In this document: positions 10,215 to 20,127 of the stretch, piece by piece
Numbering within the stretch: position 1 is the stretch's first letter
Layout: the number at the start of each line of letters is the position of its first letter
DNA from: Nocardioides kongjuensis
GTDB taxonomy: Bacteria; Actinomycetota; Actinomycetes; Propionibacteriales; Nocardioidaceae
NCBI RefSeq assembly: GCF_013409625.1
Contig: NZ_JACCBF010000001.1
Coordinates: 3,785,001 to 3,849,000, forward strand
Direction of reading: 5' to 3'
DNA: 64,000 nt
The notes under the pieces: model-generated
Database searches by the model: none
What the model was told of the DNA's origin: nothing
The model's input: only the letters and a program-made list of their open reading frames with translations
Position numbers and translations under genes: made by a program

Positions 10215-11179
10215 TCACCACGCTCACGGCCCACCCGAGCGTCGACCTCACGGTGACGCTCGCCGGCCGGCTCGACCGCGGCGCCGTGCTCCGCGCCGAC
10301 CGGGCGGCGGCGCAGGCGGGCGGCAAGGGCGTCAACATCTCCCGCGCCGCGGCCGCGGCCGGCGTACCGACGCTCGCGGTCTTCCCCGCCGTCGCCGACG
10401 ACCCCTTCGTGCACGAGCTGGTCGCTGCCGGCGTGCCGGCCGAGCCCGTCGGGCCCGCGGGTGCGATCCGCACCAACATCACGATCAGCGAGGCCGACGG
10501 GACCACCACCAAGGTCAACAGCACCGCCGGCCCGGCCGCCCCCGAGCTCCTGGGCGCCCTCGAGCAGGCCCTGCTCACCGCAGCGGCCCGTGCCCGGTGG
10601 GTCGTCCTCGCCGGCTCCCTCCCACCGGGCACGCCCGACGACTGGTACGCCGACCTGGCCGCCGGCCTCGGGCGGACCCCGGCGCGGATCGCGGTGGACA
10701 CCAGCGACGAGCCGCTGCGCATCCTGGTCGACCGGCTCGCGCCCGGGACGGCACCCCACCTGCTGAAGCCGAACGCGGAGGAGCTCGCCTCGTTGACCGG
10801 GCACGCCGGGGCGGACCTGGAGGACGACCCCGCCGTCGCCGCTCGCGCGGCCCGGGAGCTCCTCGACCGCGGCGTCGACGCCGTCCTCGTCACGCTCGGA
10901 GGGGCGGGCGCCGTGCTGGCCACCGCGGCGGGCACGTGGCACGCGAGCACGCCGCCGACCACCGTCGTGAGCACGGTCGGCGCCGGCGACTCCAGCCTCT
11001 TCGGCTACCTCCTCGGGGACCTGCGACAGCTGGCCCCCGAACAACGACTTGCGCTCGCCGTGGCCTACGGCAGCGCGGCGGCCGGGCTCCCGGGCACGAC
11101 CATCCCCACCCCGTCGCAGGTCCACCCGGAGCTGGTCTCCGTGCGGTCCCTCGACCCCACCGAAGGAGCACTCCGATGA
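10211..11179 (+). CDS. fruK: 1-phosphofructokinase
   Basis: A 322-residue PfkB-family sugar kinase that phosphorylates fructose-1-phosphate to fructose-1,6-bisphosphate. Visible features are the substrate-binding GGKGVNISRAAAAAG near residue 36, LKPNAEEL, and the PfkB signature 2 with the catalytic Asp in TVGAGDSSLFGYL. The ATG overlaps the fruR stop (ATGA) and its own stop overlaps fruA in the same way, indicating coupled translation. The context with FruA makes 1-phosphofructokinase more likely than tagatose-6-phosphate kinase. Confidence 0.9.
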   Translation: MITTLTAHPSVDLTVTLAGRLDRGAVLRADRAAAQAGGKGVNISRAAAAAGVPTLAVFPAVADDPFVHELVAAGVPAEPVGPAGAIRTNITISEADGTTTKVNSTAGPAAPELLGALEQALLTAAARARWVVLAGSLPPGTPDDWYADLAAGLGRTPARIAVDTSDEPLRILVDRLAPGTAPHLLKPNAEELASLTGHAGADLEDDPAVAARAARELLDRGVDAVLVTLGGAGAVLATAAGTWHASTPPTTVVSTVGAGDSSLFGYLLGDLRQLAPEQRLALAVAYGSAAAGLPGTTIPTPSQVHPELVSVRSLDPTEGALR

Positions 11180-13212
11180 CCCAGCTCATCACTTCCGACC
11201 TCGTGCGGCTCGACGTCGCACCGGGTGGCGACAAGGAGGCCGTGATCCGGGCCCTCGCCGACCTGGTCGCCGCAGCCGGCCGGACGACGGACACCGACAC
11301 GCTCGTCGCCGACGCGCTGGCGCGGGAGGCGACCGCGCCGACCGGCCTCAAGGGCGGCATCGCCATCCCCCACTGCCGCACCGCGGCGGTGGCGGAGCCG
11401 ACCCTGGCCCTGCTCCGTCTCGCCCCGGGCGTCGACTTCGGCGCCAAGGACGGGCCCGCGGACCTCGCCTTCCTGATCGCCGTGCCCGAGGGCGGCGACG
11501 CGAACCACCTGTCCATCCTGACCAAGCTCGCGAAGGCGTTGGTCAAGCCCGAGTTCTCCACGGCGCTGCGGTCCGCCGCCACCGCGGCCGAGGCGGCCGC
11601 ACTCGTCGAGGGTGCACTCACGCCGCCCGCGACCACTGCTCCCCCCGCCCCGGCAGCCGCTCCCGCAGCCGGCCCGGCCGACGTACGACGCAGCCTGGTC
11701 GCCGTCACCGCGTGCCCCACCGGCATCGCGCACACCTACCTCGCGGCCGAGGCCCTCAAGGTCGCGGCCGAGAAGGCCGGCGTGGACATCCACGTCGAGA
11801 CCCAGGGGTCGGCGGGCTCCACCCCGCTCGCCGCCGCCACCATCGCCTCGGCGTCGGCGGTCATCCTCGCCGCCGACGTCGGGGTCAGGGACAAGGGACG
11901 CTTCGCCGGGCTGCCCGTCGTGACCTCGGGGGTCAAGAAGGCCGTCGACGCGGCGGACGACCTGATCCACGAAGCCCTGCGCAGTGCCGACGACCCCGCC
12001 GCCCCGCGGGTCTCCGGGCGGGCCGAGTCCTCGCACGCGGTCGACGCCGCGGAGGGCTGGGGAGCCCGGGTCCGCCGCGTGCTGATGACCGGCGTCTCCT
12101 ACATGATCCCGTTCGTCGCGGCCGGTGGCCTGCTGATCGCGATCGGCTTCCTGCTGGGCGGCTACGACGTGGCGCTGCCGTTCGACGACTCCGGCACGTC
12201 CGCGGCCGACGCGGTCATCTCGAGCTCCAGCATCACGAACCTTCCGCACGTGTCGGACTACGGGGTGCACGCGCTCGGCGACAGCGGGCTCGCCCTGTAC
12301 CTCGGCGCGCTGCTGTTCAAGCTCGGTGCGCTTGCCTTCGGCTTCCTGGTCCCGGCCCTGGCCGGCTACATTGCGTTCGCCATCGCGGACCGTCCCGGCA
12401 TCGCCCCCGGGTTCGTGATGGGTGCGGTCGCCGGCGTGATCGGAGCCGGCTTCCTCGGCGGCATCGTCGGCGGGGTGCTCGCCGGGCTCGTCGCGCACTG
12501 GATCGCCGGCCGACCGGTCCCGTCCTGGGCCCGCGGCCTGATGCCCGTCCTGGTGATCCCGCTGGCCACCACCCTGGTCACCGGCCTGCTGATGTTCGTC
12601 TTCCTGGCCCGTCCGCTGGGCAGCCTGATGACCAACCTCAACGACGGCCTCAACTCGCTGCAGGGCGGCTCGGCGATCCTGCTCGGTGCCATCCTCGGCC
12701 TGATGATGGCCTTCGACATGGGCGGGCCGCTCAACAAGGTCGCCTACGGCTTCGCCACGACCGGACTCGCCGCCGCTGCCACCGCCACCGACGCTCCGCA
12801 GCTCAAGGTGATGGCAGCGGTGATGCTCGCCGGCATGGTGCCGCCGATCGCCCTGGCTCTCGCCACGGTCGTGCGTCCCGGCCTCTTCACCGTCGCCGAG
12901 CGCGAGAACGGCAAGGCCGCCTGGCTGATGGGCGCCTCCTTCATCACCGAGGGCGCGATCCCGTTCGCCGCGGCCGACCCGCTGCGCGTGATCCCCTCGG
13001 TCATGCTGGGCAGCGCCGTCACCGGCGGGCTGGCCGAGGCCTTCGACGTCTCGCTCCGGGCCCCGCACGGCGGCATCTTCGTGCTCTTCGCCGTCGACAA
13101 CGTCCTCGGCTTCGTCATCGCACTCGCCGCCGGAGTGGCCGTCGCCGCCATCACCGTCCTCGCACTGAAGAGCACGGCTCGCACCAGCGACGCCGCCCTC
13201 GAGACCGTCTGA
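11176..13212 (+). CDS. fruA: Fructose-specific PTS enzyme IIABC
   Basis: A 678-residue three-domain permease that imports fructose and phosphorylates it to fructose-1-phosphate. Domain order is IIA (residues 1-150, phosphorylated His66 in GIAIPHCR), an Ala/Pro linker, IIB (about 170-270, phosphorylated Cys180 in CPTGIAHT) and the membrane IIC domain (about 300-670) with many hydrophobic helices. This A-B-C order is usual for actinobacterial FruA. Start and stop positions show it is the third gene of a tightly overlapping operon (ATGA junction with fruK). Confidence 0.95.
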   Translation: MTQLITSDLVRLDVAPGGDKEAVIRALADLVAAAGRTTDTDTLVADALAREATAPTGLKGGIAIPHCRTAAVAEPTLALLRLAPGVDFGAKDGPADLAFLIAVPEGGDANHLSILTKLAKALVKPEFSTALRSAATAAEAAALVEGALTPPATTAPPAPAAAPAAGPADVRRSLVAVTACPTGIAHTYLAAEALKVAAEKAGVDIHVETQGSAGSTPLAAATIASASAVILAADVGVRDKGRFAGLPVVTSGVKKAVDAADDLIHEALRSADDPAAPRVSGRAESSHAVDAAEGWGARVRRVLMTGVSYMIPFVAAGGLLIAIGFLLGGYDVALPFDDSGTSAADAVISSSSITNLPHVSDYGVHALGDSGLALYLGALLFKLGALAFGFLVPALAGYIAFAIADRPGIAPGFVMGAVAGVIGAGFLGGIVGGVLAGLVAHWIAGRPVPSWARGLMPVLVIPLATTLVTGLLMFVFLARPLGSLMTNLNDGLNSLQGGSAILLGAILGLMMAFDMGGPLNKVAYGFATTGLAAAATATDAPQLKVMAAVMLAGMVPPIALALATVVRPGLFTVAERENGKAAWLMGASFITEGAIPFAAADPLRVIPSVMLGSAVTGGLAEAFDVSLRAPHGGIFVLFAVDNVLGFVIALAAGVAVAAITVLALKSTARTSDAALETV

Positions 13213-13243
13213 CCGTCCCACCCACACCCAGGAGGAACCCATC

Positions 13244-13510
13244 ATGCCCGTGCTCTCCGTCGTCGTCGGCTCCGCCGTCGGCCTGCACACCCGCCCCGCG
13301 TCGATCATCGCCGAGAAGGCCGACGAGCTGGCCGAGGCCGGCCACGACGTCTTCCTCGCCATCCCCGGCGACGAGCCCGTCGAGGCGAGCTCGGCCCTGA
13401 TGATCATGACCCTGGGCGCGGCCAAGGGCGACACCGTCGAGGTCTCCGGCGACGACGACGCCGCGGTCGAGGCCATCGCCGCACTCGTCGCCCAGGACCT
13501 CGACGCCTGA
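13244..13510 (+). CDS. ptsH: Phosphocarrier protein HPr
   Basis: An 88-residue HPr that accepts phosphate from enzyme I at His15 (GLHTRPAS) and passes it to FruA. Serines 49 and 50, ahead of ALMIMTLGA, occupy the region of the regulatory serine in firmicute HPr; whether it is phosphorylated here is unknown. An AGGAGG ribosome site lies just upstream, and the gene follows fruA by 31 bp in the same operon. It converges with the allophanate hydrolase gene 28 bp downstream. With ptsI and fruA this completes a full phosphorelay in one locus. Confidence 0.95.
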   Translation: MPVLSVVVGSAVGLHTRPASIIAEKADELAEAGHDVFLAIPGDEPVEASSALMIMTLGAAKGDTVEVSGDDDAAVEAIAALVAQDLDA

Positions 13511-13538
13511 CCGGACGCACGCTCACGCGCCGGCCCGG

Positions 13539-15212
13539 TCACCAACCTCGCCGCAGAGCGACGCTGGCCCAGTACCCGAACCGCCGCCACGACGCACGCC
13601 CGTCGCGCGGACCCTCCCTGGACGCCAGGTAATCGCGCCAGGCGCCGTGACTGGTGATGTCGCGCTCGACCCGGGCCGCGTCGGCGGTGCAGACGAAGCC
13701 GAGGACCTCGCTGCCGTCGGCGAGCTCCACCGGGCCGAGCGCGAGCGGGGCTCCGACCGTCGTGGCGAACCCGCCGAGCTCGCTGACGGGAAGCTGCCAC
13801 ACCTCGACCTCGATGCCCCGGCCCGGAGCCGGCGCGGGCTTCGGCAGCCGGGTCAGTCCCGGGCGGGGCAGCGGGCCGTCGACGAGGAACATCCGGTAGT
13901 CGCGCGCCGTCCGGGTCGTGCTCACCAGCGTGGCTCCGTGGGAGACCAGTGCGGGGTTGAGCGGTTGCCCACTCAGGTGCGCGCCGGCCACCGCGAGGAG
14001 CACCGTGTCCCGTTCGCCGGCAGCGGGCGGGGTGACACCGAGGCCTGGTTCACCGCACCAGCGGGCGCCGAGCTCGGCGAGCAGGTCGTCGCCGCCGGCC
14101 GGCGCCAGCAGCTGCACACCGAACGGGAGACCGTCGGGCCGGGCCGGCCCCGGGACGGCGATGGCGCACAGGTCGAGCAGGTTCGTCATGTTGGTGAAGG
14201 TGCCCAGCCGGCCGTTGACCCCGACGGGGTCGGCGGCGACCTCGGCCAGGCTCGGGTGGCCGGGCGTCACCGGGAGGAGCAGGACGTCGACCTCGGCCCA
14301 CGCGGCCTCGGTCCGCCGGGCCAGCTCGGCCAGCCGGGTGAGTCCGGCGAAGGCATCCGCAGCGGTGAGGGAGGCGCCGTCGCGGACGATAAAGCGGACC
14401 GTCGGGTCGACGGCGGCGTCGTCGTCGAGCGCATCGCCGAAGGCGAGCCAGCGCTCGGCCAGCCACGGCCCCGAGTAGAGCAGCTGGGCGGCCTCCAGGA
14501 ACTGCCGGACGTCGATGCGCCGCACCTCACCGAGCGCCTCCGCCTCGGTGAGCGCCTCCGCCCACGCGGCTGCGTGCTCCGGGTCGAGGTCGAGCGGGAG
14601 GTCCGGGACGCCGATCGTGCAGGTTGCCGGGACCGGACGTTGCTCGAGGCGGCGCGCGTACGGGTCCTCCGCGTCGTACCCGACCATCTGCTCGTACGCC
14701 GCCCGCGCGGTCGTGACGTCGCGGGCGAAGACGGTCACGCAGTCGAGGGTCCGGCAGGCCGGGACCACCCCGCGGGTGGAGACCAGTCCCTTGCTGGGCT
14801 TGATGCCGACGATCCCGTTGAACGCCGCGGGGACGCGCCCGCTGCCGGCGGTGTCCGTGCCGAGGGCGAAGTCGACCTCGCCCCTGGCGACGGCGACCGC
14901 GCTGCCCGAGCTCGACCCGCCGCTGACGTGCTCGTCGGAGAGGACCGAGCGGCACGCGCCGTACGGCGAGCGGGTCCCGACCAGACCGGTGGCGTACTGG
15001 TCCAGGTTGGTCTTCCCGACGACGACCGCGCCGGCGCGGACCAGCCGGTCGACCACCGGTGCGTGCTCGGCGGCCACGACGGTGCGCCGCGGGTCGCCCG
15101 CCGTCGTGGGCACGCCGGCGACGTCGATGTTGTCCTTGACGGCGAACCGCAGCCCGTGGAGCGGTCCGGGGCGTGCCGGGGCCTCGTCGACCCGGGAGAT
15201 CCAGGTCGTCAT
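13539..15212 (-). CDS. atzF: Allophanate hydrolase
   Basis: A 557-residue allophanate hydrolase that splits allophanate into ammonia and carbon dioxide. The N-terminal amidase-signature domain shows the catalytic Lys in AVKDNIDVAG, the Ser-rich GGSSSGSAVAVA and the nucleophile loop GTDTAGSGRVPAAFNGIVG. The C-terminal domain from about residue 430 (MFLVDGPLPRPG ... GFVCTADA) matches the allophanate hydrolase C domain found in AtzF/DUR1-type enzymes. Its ATG overlaps the stop of the carboxyltransferase gene by 4 bp, making it the last gene of the riboswitch-led operon. Confidence 0.9.
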   Translation of the reverse strand: MTTWISRVDEAPARPGPLHGLRFAVKDNIDVAGVPTTAGDPRRTVVAAEHAPVVDRLVRAGAVVVGKTNLDQYATGLVGTRSPYGACRSVLSDEHVSGGSSSGSAVAVARGEVDFALGTDTAGSGRVPAAFNGIVGIKPSKGLVSTRGVVPACRTLDCVTVFARDVTTARAAYEQMVGYDAEDPYARRLEQRPVPATCTIGVPDLPLDLDPEHAAAWAEALTEAEALGEVRRIDVRQFLEAAQLLYSGPWLAERWLAFGDALDDDAAVDPTVRFIVRDGASLTAADAFAGLTRLAELARRTEAAWAEVDVLLLPVTPGHPSLAEVAADPVGVNGRLGTFTNMTNLLDLCAIAVPGPARPDGLPFGVQLLAPAGGDDLLAELGARWCGEPGLGVTPPAAGERDTVLLAVAGAHLSGQPLNPALVSHGATLVSTTRTARDYRMFLVDGPLPRPGLTRLPKPAPAPGRGIEVEVWQLPVSELGGFATTVGAPLALGPVELADGSEVLGFVCTADAARVERDITSHGAWRDYLASREGPRDGRASWRRFGYWASVALRRGW

Positions 15213-17191
15213 GCGCCCCACCTCGCGCGCTCGGCCACGAAGGCGTCGCGGCGCCGGGCCCGCAGCGGCGCGATCTCGTCGGCGTGCGCCAGCTCGAGCG
15301 CGCGCACCTCGCTGACCGAGAACGTGGCCGGCGCCGTGACGAGGTCGGCCCGGCCGGCCTTGATGTCGGCCCGGGCGTCGGCGAGCTCGTCCGCCGAGAC
15401 CGGCACGAACCGGATCCTGTCGAACTGGCGCAGCAGCCACGGCCGGGGATCACGCTCGGACAGCCGCCACACCGGGACCGTGCGACCGACGAGCTGGTAG
15501 CCGCCGGGCCCCTCCATGCCGTACACGCACAGGTAGATGCCGCCGATCCCGACCGCGTTCTGCGGGGTCCAGGTCCGCGCCGGGTTGTACTTCGTGGTGA
15601 CCAGCCGGTGCCGCGGGTCGATCGGCACGGCGACCGGCGCCCCCAGGTAGACGTCGCCGAGGCCGACGACCAGGTACGTCGCGGCGGCGACGACGTCGAA
15701 CACCTCGTCGCGGGCGTCGAGGTCGTTGACACGGCGGATGAACTCCACGTTGTCCGGGCTCCACGGGGCATCGGGGTTCACCGTGGAGTACCGCCGCATC
15801 GCCTCGTGCGCCTTCGGGTGGTCGAACGCGATCGGCAGCGTCACCGAGCGCGCGTCGAGCACCGCCGTCGCCGGGTCGTCGAGCCCGGTCGCGAGCTCGC
15901 CGAGCAGCCCGGCGAGGCGGGCCGACGAGAGGGTGGTCTGGTCGACCGCGACCAGGAGGGAGCGGACGCCCTCGACGATCTCGACGACCCCGGACGGCCG
16001 ATGGGCACGCAGCGCGTTCGCCAGCAGGTGGATCCACACCCGCACGGTCAGGTCGAACTCCATCGGTCCCGCCTCGACGAGCAGGTGCCGGTCGCCGGAC
16101 GGGCGGATCGTGAAGGCCGGCTGGTGGCCGTCGGCCGGGCGGTCGACGAGCGCCGCGGGGCGGTCGGAGCGGACCGGCGCCGCCTCCGGCTCGATCCGCT
16201 CGGGCGCGACGGTGCTGCGCCGCAGCGTCTCGGGGTCGGCGGGGTAGCCGAGGTGGACGACGCGGGCGGCGAGCGCCGCGGCCGCCTCCTCGGGCGTCAC
16301 CGCGACGAGCCGCACCCGGTCACCGGGCCGCAGCTGCCCGAGGATCCAGCGGTCGGCCTCGATGGTCACCGCCGGGACGACGAACCCGCCGAGCGAGGGG
16401 CCGTCGACGCCGACGATGACGGGCGTGTCCCCGGAGAGCATGATCCCGCCGACCGGGTACGCCGAGTCGTGCAGGTTCGAGGGGTGGAGGCCCGCCTCGC
16501 CGCCGTCGCTGCGCGACCAGGACGGCGTCGGGCCGATCAGCCGGATCCCGGTCCGGTCGGCGCGGTGGTCGACCGTCCAGGTCGTGGCGAAGAAGTCCGC
16601 GACGCCTTCGGGGGTCAGGTGGTCGGGCGCCCCGTGGGGACCGGGGATGACCCGCAGGGTCCACGAATCGCCCATCGTGGGCAGCGACACGACGCTGGGC
16701 GCGAGCTGGTTGTGGAGCGGGCCGAGCGGGATCACGTCCCCCTCGACCAGGGCGCGGCCGTCCAGCCCGCCGAACCCGCCGAGGACGAAGGTGGACCTGC
16801 TCCCCAGCACCCGCGGCACGTCCAGGCCGCCGGCCACGGCGACGTACCCGCGCATGCCGGGACCGTCGAGCGGACCGACGTCGAGGACCGATCCCGCTCG
16901 CAGCCAGCGGACCTCACCGGGCGGCAGCGGCCGTCCGTCGACGCTCGCCTGCCGGGCGGCGCCGCCGACGCAGACCAGCCGGTCCTCGTCGGTGGTCAGG
17001 ACGGGGCCGGTGACGACGCACTCCAGCCCGCCCACGTACGCCGGGTTGCCGACCGCTGCTGCCACCAGGGCGAAGCTCAGGTCGTCGAAGGCTCCCGACG
17101 GCGGGACGCCGACGTCCCAGTAGCCGGTGCGCCCGCGGCCGTCCTGCACGGTCGTCTGCACCCCGGGGCGCAGGATGGTCACCTTCCCCAT
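15209..17191 (-). CDS. Urea/guanidine carboxylase carboxyltransferase part (AHS1-AHS2 only)
   Basis: A 660-residue protein that corresponds only to the central part of urea/guanidine carboxylase. The AHS1/KipA-like domain (LRPGVQTTVQDGRGRTGYWDVGVP at the very start, split here for length) and the AHS2/KipI-like domain (about 370-600, with GGIYLCVYGMEGPGGYQ) are present. The usual N-terminal biotin carboxylase (about 450 residues) and the C-terminal biotin-carrier domain with its MKM lysine are both absent: the protein stops at ERARWGA, just where the carrier domain normally begins. It would carboxylate guanidine (or urea) only with a biotin-carrying partner in trans. Start and stop overlap the neighbours by 1 and 4 bp. 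Confidence 0.85.
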   Translation of the reverse strand: MGKVTILRPGVQTTVQDGRGRTGYWDVGVPPSGAFDDLSFALVAAAVGNPAYVGGLECVVTGPVLTTDEDRLVCVGGAARQASVDGRPLPPGEVRWLRAGSVLDVGPLDGPGMRGYVAVAGGLDVPRVLGSRSTFVLGGFGGLDGRALVEGDVIPLGPLHNQLAPSVVSLPTMGDSWTLRVIPGPHGAPDHLTPEGVADFFATTWTVDHRADRTGIRLIGPTPSWSRSDGGEAGLHPSNLHDSAYPVGGIMLSGDTPVIVGVDGPSLGGFVVPAVTIEADRWILGQLRPGDRVRLVAVTPEEAAAALAARVVHLGYPADPETLRRSTVAPERIEPEAAPVRSDRPAALVDRPADGHQPAFTIRPSGDRHLLVEAGPMEFDLTVRVWIHLLANALRAHRPSGVVEIVEGVRSLLVAVDQTTLSSARLAGLLGELATGLDDPATAVLDARSVTLPIAFDHPKAHEAMRRYSTVNPDAPWSPDNVEFIRRVNDLDARDEVFDVVAAATYLVVGLGDVYLGAPVAVPIDPRHRLVTTKYNPARTWTPQNAVGIGGIYLCVYGMEGPGGYQLVGRTVPVWRLSERDPRPWLLRQFDRIRFVPVSADELADARADIKAGRADLVTAPATFSVSEVRALELAHADEIAPLRARRRDAFVAERARWGA

Positions 17192-17814
17192 CACGCCCAC
17201 CGTCCGATCAGCCGGACGGGGGTCGGGTCCCAGCCGTTGCACGGGTTGTTGAGCTGGGGGCAGTTGCTGATCAGGACGAGCAGGTCCCGCGACGCCCGGA
17301 TCTCGACGTGCTTCCCCGGCGCCGACAGCCCGTCGTCGAACGTCAGGGTGCCGTCGGGCTGGACCGGCACGTTCATGAAGAAGTTGATGTTGTGGCCGAG
17401 CTGGCGCTGCCCGATGCCGGCCGGAGCGCCGTACCGGAGGAAGGTCTGCCGACACGCGTGCTGGTGCCGGGTCTGCTCGCCGTACCGGATCACGTTCGAC
17501 TCCTGGGCGCAGGCGCCACCGATGGTGTCGTGGCGTCCGCAGGTGTCGTCGCTGATCACCGCGAGCTCGTCCAGCCGGGTCGAGAGCAGCCGGGCGCCGG
17601 TGGTCAGGTAGACCGCTCCCTGCTCGCGCACGGTGTCGAAGGCCGAGTACCGGTTGTCGACGTCGTGGGCGTCGTACAGGAGCGTGTCGACCGCCTGGTT
17701 CCCGTGCAGGTCGACGATCCGCAGCGTCGCCCCGGCCGGCAGCTCGACCAGGGCTCCGTCGCCGGCGCCGACGACGGTGTCGAGCAGGAGGGTGGTGTCG
17801 ATCGTGTCGGTCAT
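17191..17814 (-). CDS. DUF1989 protein (urea-carboxylase-associated protein 2; carboxyguanidine deiminase subunit)
   Basis: A 207-residue DUF1989 protein. It contains [18 protein letters not shown], the Cys/His-rich [18 protein letters not shown] and [11 protein letters not shown], and [19 protein letters not shown] near the end, typical of urea-carboxylase-associated protein 2. In characterised guanidine pathways the two DUF1989 proteins (CgdA/CgdB) form the carboxyguanidine deiminase that turns carboxyguanidine into allophanate and ammonia. I do not assign A or B. The gene sits inside a chain of overlapping genes; its stop shares one base with the next start (TGATG). Confidence 0.85.
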   Translation of the reverse strand: MTDTIDTTLLLDTVVGAGDGALVELPAGATLRIVDLHGNQAVDTLLYDAHDVDNRYSAFDTVREQGAVYLTTGARLLSTRLDELAVISDDTCGRHDTIGGACAQESNVIRYGEQTRHQHACRQTFLRYGAPAGIGQRQLGHNINFFMNVPVQPDGTLTFDDGLSAPGKHVEIRASRDLLVLISNCPQLNNPCNGWDPTPVRLIGRWA

Positions 17815-18515
17815 GCGAGGGTCCTCCGGCTCATCTCGAGCGAGCGTGACGTCTCGGCCCGGAACTGGGTGCTGGGGTCGTCGGCCGCCACCGGTCCGGC
17901 CGGTCCGACGGCGACCTCGACCCCGGCGACCGGGTGGTCGAAGGTGGCGAGCGGGTGCTGTGCGGTGCTGAGCACGAGGAGCAGGTCGACCTCGGAGCGC
18001 AGCGTGACCGTGTCGCCCGCGACCGCGTGCCCGGCCTGCCAGGTGAGCGAGGCAGCCCGGTCGTCCGCGATCGCGACCCGGGTGAACAGGTTGACGCAGC
18101 CGTGCAGGTCGGCCTCCCCGAGGCCGTGCTTGAGGAGCTCGAGCAGCAGCTCGGAGCGGGCCGCACGCCGCCAGGCGTTCCGGTCGGTCTGGTACGACGT
18201 CGGCGCGAAGCGCGCCAGGTGCGCGTCGTGGCCGAACCCGGTCAGGCAGTCGTGCCAGTCGAGGCTGGAGTGGGTGAGCGAGGCGAGCGCGAGCCCGCGA
18301 TCCGACATCAGGGTCATCGGCGGGCGCAGGCACGCCGACATCTGCGCCTTGAGGGTGTCCGGCAGGTTCAGCCGGTCGAGACGGTCGGCCGCGAACAGCA
18401 GCAGCGAGGCGTTGGCGTCCGGCCCGAGCGCCGTCAGGGTGACCAGGCGTCCGGCGGGGACGGTCGCCGACCACGCGGCGTCGCCCGGCATCTCGTGGCG
18501 GTACGTGCTGCTCAT
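17811..18515 (-). CDS. DUF1989 protein (urea-carboxylase-associated protein 1; carboxyguanidine deiminase subunit)
   Basis: A 234-residue DUF1989 protein of the longer type (associated protein 1). Features are [21 protein letters not shown], the conserved [10 protein letters not shown], and [14 protein letters not shown] with a Cys in the family's usual place. It is the likely partner of the neighbouring 207-residue protein in a heteromeric carboxyguanidine deiminase, by analogy with CgdA/CgdB. The ATG overlaps the permease stop by 4 bp and its stop overlaps the next gene by 4 bp. The older annotation 'urea degradation protein' would fit equally on sequence alone; the riboswitch favours guanidine. 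Confidence 0.85.
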   Translation of the reverse strand: MSSTYRHEMPGDAAWSATVPAGRLVTLTALGPDANASLLLFAADRLDRLNLPDTLKAQMSACLRPPMTLMSDRGLALASLTHSSLDWHDCLTGFGHDAHLARFAPTSYQTDRNAWRRAARSELLLELLKHGLGEADLHGCVNLFTRVAIADDRAASLTWQAGHAVAGDTVTLRSEVDLLLVLSTAQHPLATFDHPVAGVEVAVGPAGPVAADDPSTQFRAETSRSLEMSRRTLA

Positions 18516-20074
18516 GCGCCGTCCTCCACGGCACCGACCGGGAAGGCCCGCACGCGCACGGGCAGGGGCTGGCCGATCGCCTCGTGGTACGCACGGCGCT
18601 GGACGGCGTACGCGATCGCACCACCGGCCGCGGTGATCGCGAGCGTCACCAGCGGGAGGTAGTGCAGGTACCAGCCCTCGCCGGCCGGGTCGTAGACCTC
18701 GGCGCGGGGCCACGCGAGGTTGATCGTCATCAGGGTGCCGTAGCCCACCGCGACGGCGTTGACGACGATCCCCCAGCGCCCGAGGGAGAACAGCGGCCGG
18801 CCGTTCTCGTCGGTGCCCTCCGGAAGGGCATCCCCCCGGAGGCGCCGCAGCAGCAGCGGCGCCGTCACCATGAGGTAGGCGATGTAGAGCAGCATGATGC
18901 ACACGCTGGCGAGGCCGAGGAAGAGACCGGCGTTGCCGACGTTCACGAGCAGGCACACCGCCGCACCCACGCCGGGGACGACGGTCGCGACGACCGGGGT
19001 GCCGGTCGTGGGCGACACCGCCCGCAGCCGCGAGGAGAAGGGCAGCACGTCGTCGCGCGCCATCGAGAAGATCATCCGGGCCGCCGCGGTCTGGATCGCG
19101 AGCGTGCAGACGCAGACGGCGAACGCGACGTCGAGCAGCAGCAGCTTGCCGACGGTCGTGTCGAGCTGGCTGGTGATGACGTACGGCAGGCCGCCCAGTC
19201 CGAGGTCGTCGGCACCGAGGCTCGGCGCGGCCATGAGCGCGGCGACGATGAGGAAGGCGCCGGCGAGACCGGAGGCGGTCATGCCGCGCAGGATCGTGCG
19301 CGGCGTCGTCGCCCGCGGCTTGTGGGTCTCCTCGGCCAGCTCACCGGCGCTGTCGAACCCGACGAGGACGTAGGCCGCCATCAGCGCGGAGATCAGCAGC
19401 GGGGCGACGTACCCGGTGCTCGCATCGAGGTTCGTGGTGTGCAGCACGACCGACGGGCCCCGCTCGGCGTGCCCGAGGAGGAGCACCACGAGGAGGCCGA
19501 CACCGATCAGCTCGCACGTCACCCCGACCGAGTTCACGATGGCGGTCAGGCGCACGCTGAGCGCGTTGAGCGCCGTCGTCGCGGTCAGGAGCAGGCAGCC
19601 GAGCAGGACGGCGTTGGCCGCGCCGTCGCGCGAGCCGAGGGCCGTGTCGCTGCCGATGACCTGGAAGCCGCTCCACACCGAGGGCAGCACCACCTGCAGC
19701 GCGATCGCCGCCGCCGCGACCGTGATGGTCTGCGCCAGCACCATCGTCCAGCCGGCGGCCCAGCCCACGACGGAGCCGCCGAGACGCCGCGCCCACTGGT
19801 AGATGGCGCCCGAGAGCGGGTAGCGGGCGGCGAGCTCGGCGAAGCAGAGCGCCACCATCAGCTGGCCGGCGAAGACCGCCGGCCACGTCCAGAAGAACGC
19901 CGTGCCCCCGAAGCTGTAGCCGAGGCCGAAGAGCTGGAAGACGGTGGTCAGGATCGAGACGAAGGAGAACCCGGCCGCGAACGACGCGTAGGTGCCGACC
20001 CTTCTCGAGAGCTGCTGCCGGTATCCGAAGGTGCGCAGGTCGCTCGCTGCGGCCTGGTCTGTCGTGGTGCTCAT
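18512..20074 (-). CDS. APC-family permease, probable guanidine importer
   Basis: A 520-residue amino acid/polyamine/organocation permease with about twelve hydrophobic helices. The N-terminal part ([24 protein letters not shown]) and [21 protein letters not shown] are typical of the choline/GABA/BAT1-like group. As first gene of an operon behind a guanidine-I riboswitch, it most likely imports guanidine, but substrate specificity cannot be proved from sequence. The start at 20074 is supported by GGAGGAG a few bases upstream; the longer reading from 20113 would begin inside the riboswitch expression platform. Its stop overlaps the next gene by 4 bp. Confidence 0.85.
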   Translation of the reverse strand: MSTTTDQAAASDLRTFGYRQQLSRRVGTYASFAAGFSFVSILTTVFQLFGLGYSFGGTAFFWTWPAVFAGQLMVALCFAELAARYPLSGAIYQWARRLGGSVVGWAAGWTMVLAQTITVAAAAIALQVVLPSVWSGFQVIGSDTALGSRDGAANAVLLGCLLLTATTALNALSVRLTAIVNSVGVTCELIGVGLLVVLLLGHAERGPSVVLHTTNLDASTGYVAPLLISALMAAYVLVGFDSAGELAEETHKPRATTPRTILRGMTASGLAGAFLIVAALMAAPSLGADDLGLGGLPYVITSQLDTTVGKLLLLDVAFAVCVCTLAIQTAAARMIFSMARDDVLPFSSRLRAVSPTTGTPVVATVVPGVGAAVCLLVNVGNAGLFLGLASVCIMLLYIAYLMVTAPLLLRRLRGDALPEGTDENGRPLFSLGRWGIVVNAVAVGYGTLMTINLAWPRAEVYDPAGEGWYLHYLPLVTLAITAAGGAIAYAVQRRAYHEAIGQPLPVRVRAFPVGAVEDGA

Positions 20075-20127
20075 CTGCTCCTCCGAGCTGTGAGCCCGGA
20101 ATGCGCACGGCAACCCGGGGCCTTGAG

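Noticed and set aside
15209..17191. Interpretation as 5-oxoprolinase subunits PxpB-PxpC
   Set aside because: The order of domains would fit, but no PxpA gene is present and the neighbours (two DUF1989 genes, allophanate hydrolase, ykkC riboswitch) point to guanidine/urea carboxylation.
20075..20113. Upstream start of the guanidine permease at 20113
   Set aside because: It would put coding sequence in the riboswitch expression platform; the ATG at 20074 has a strong GGAGGAG site and begins the conserved protein.
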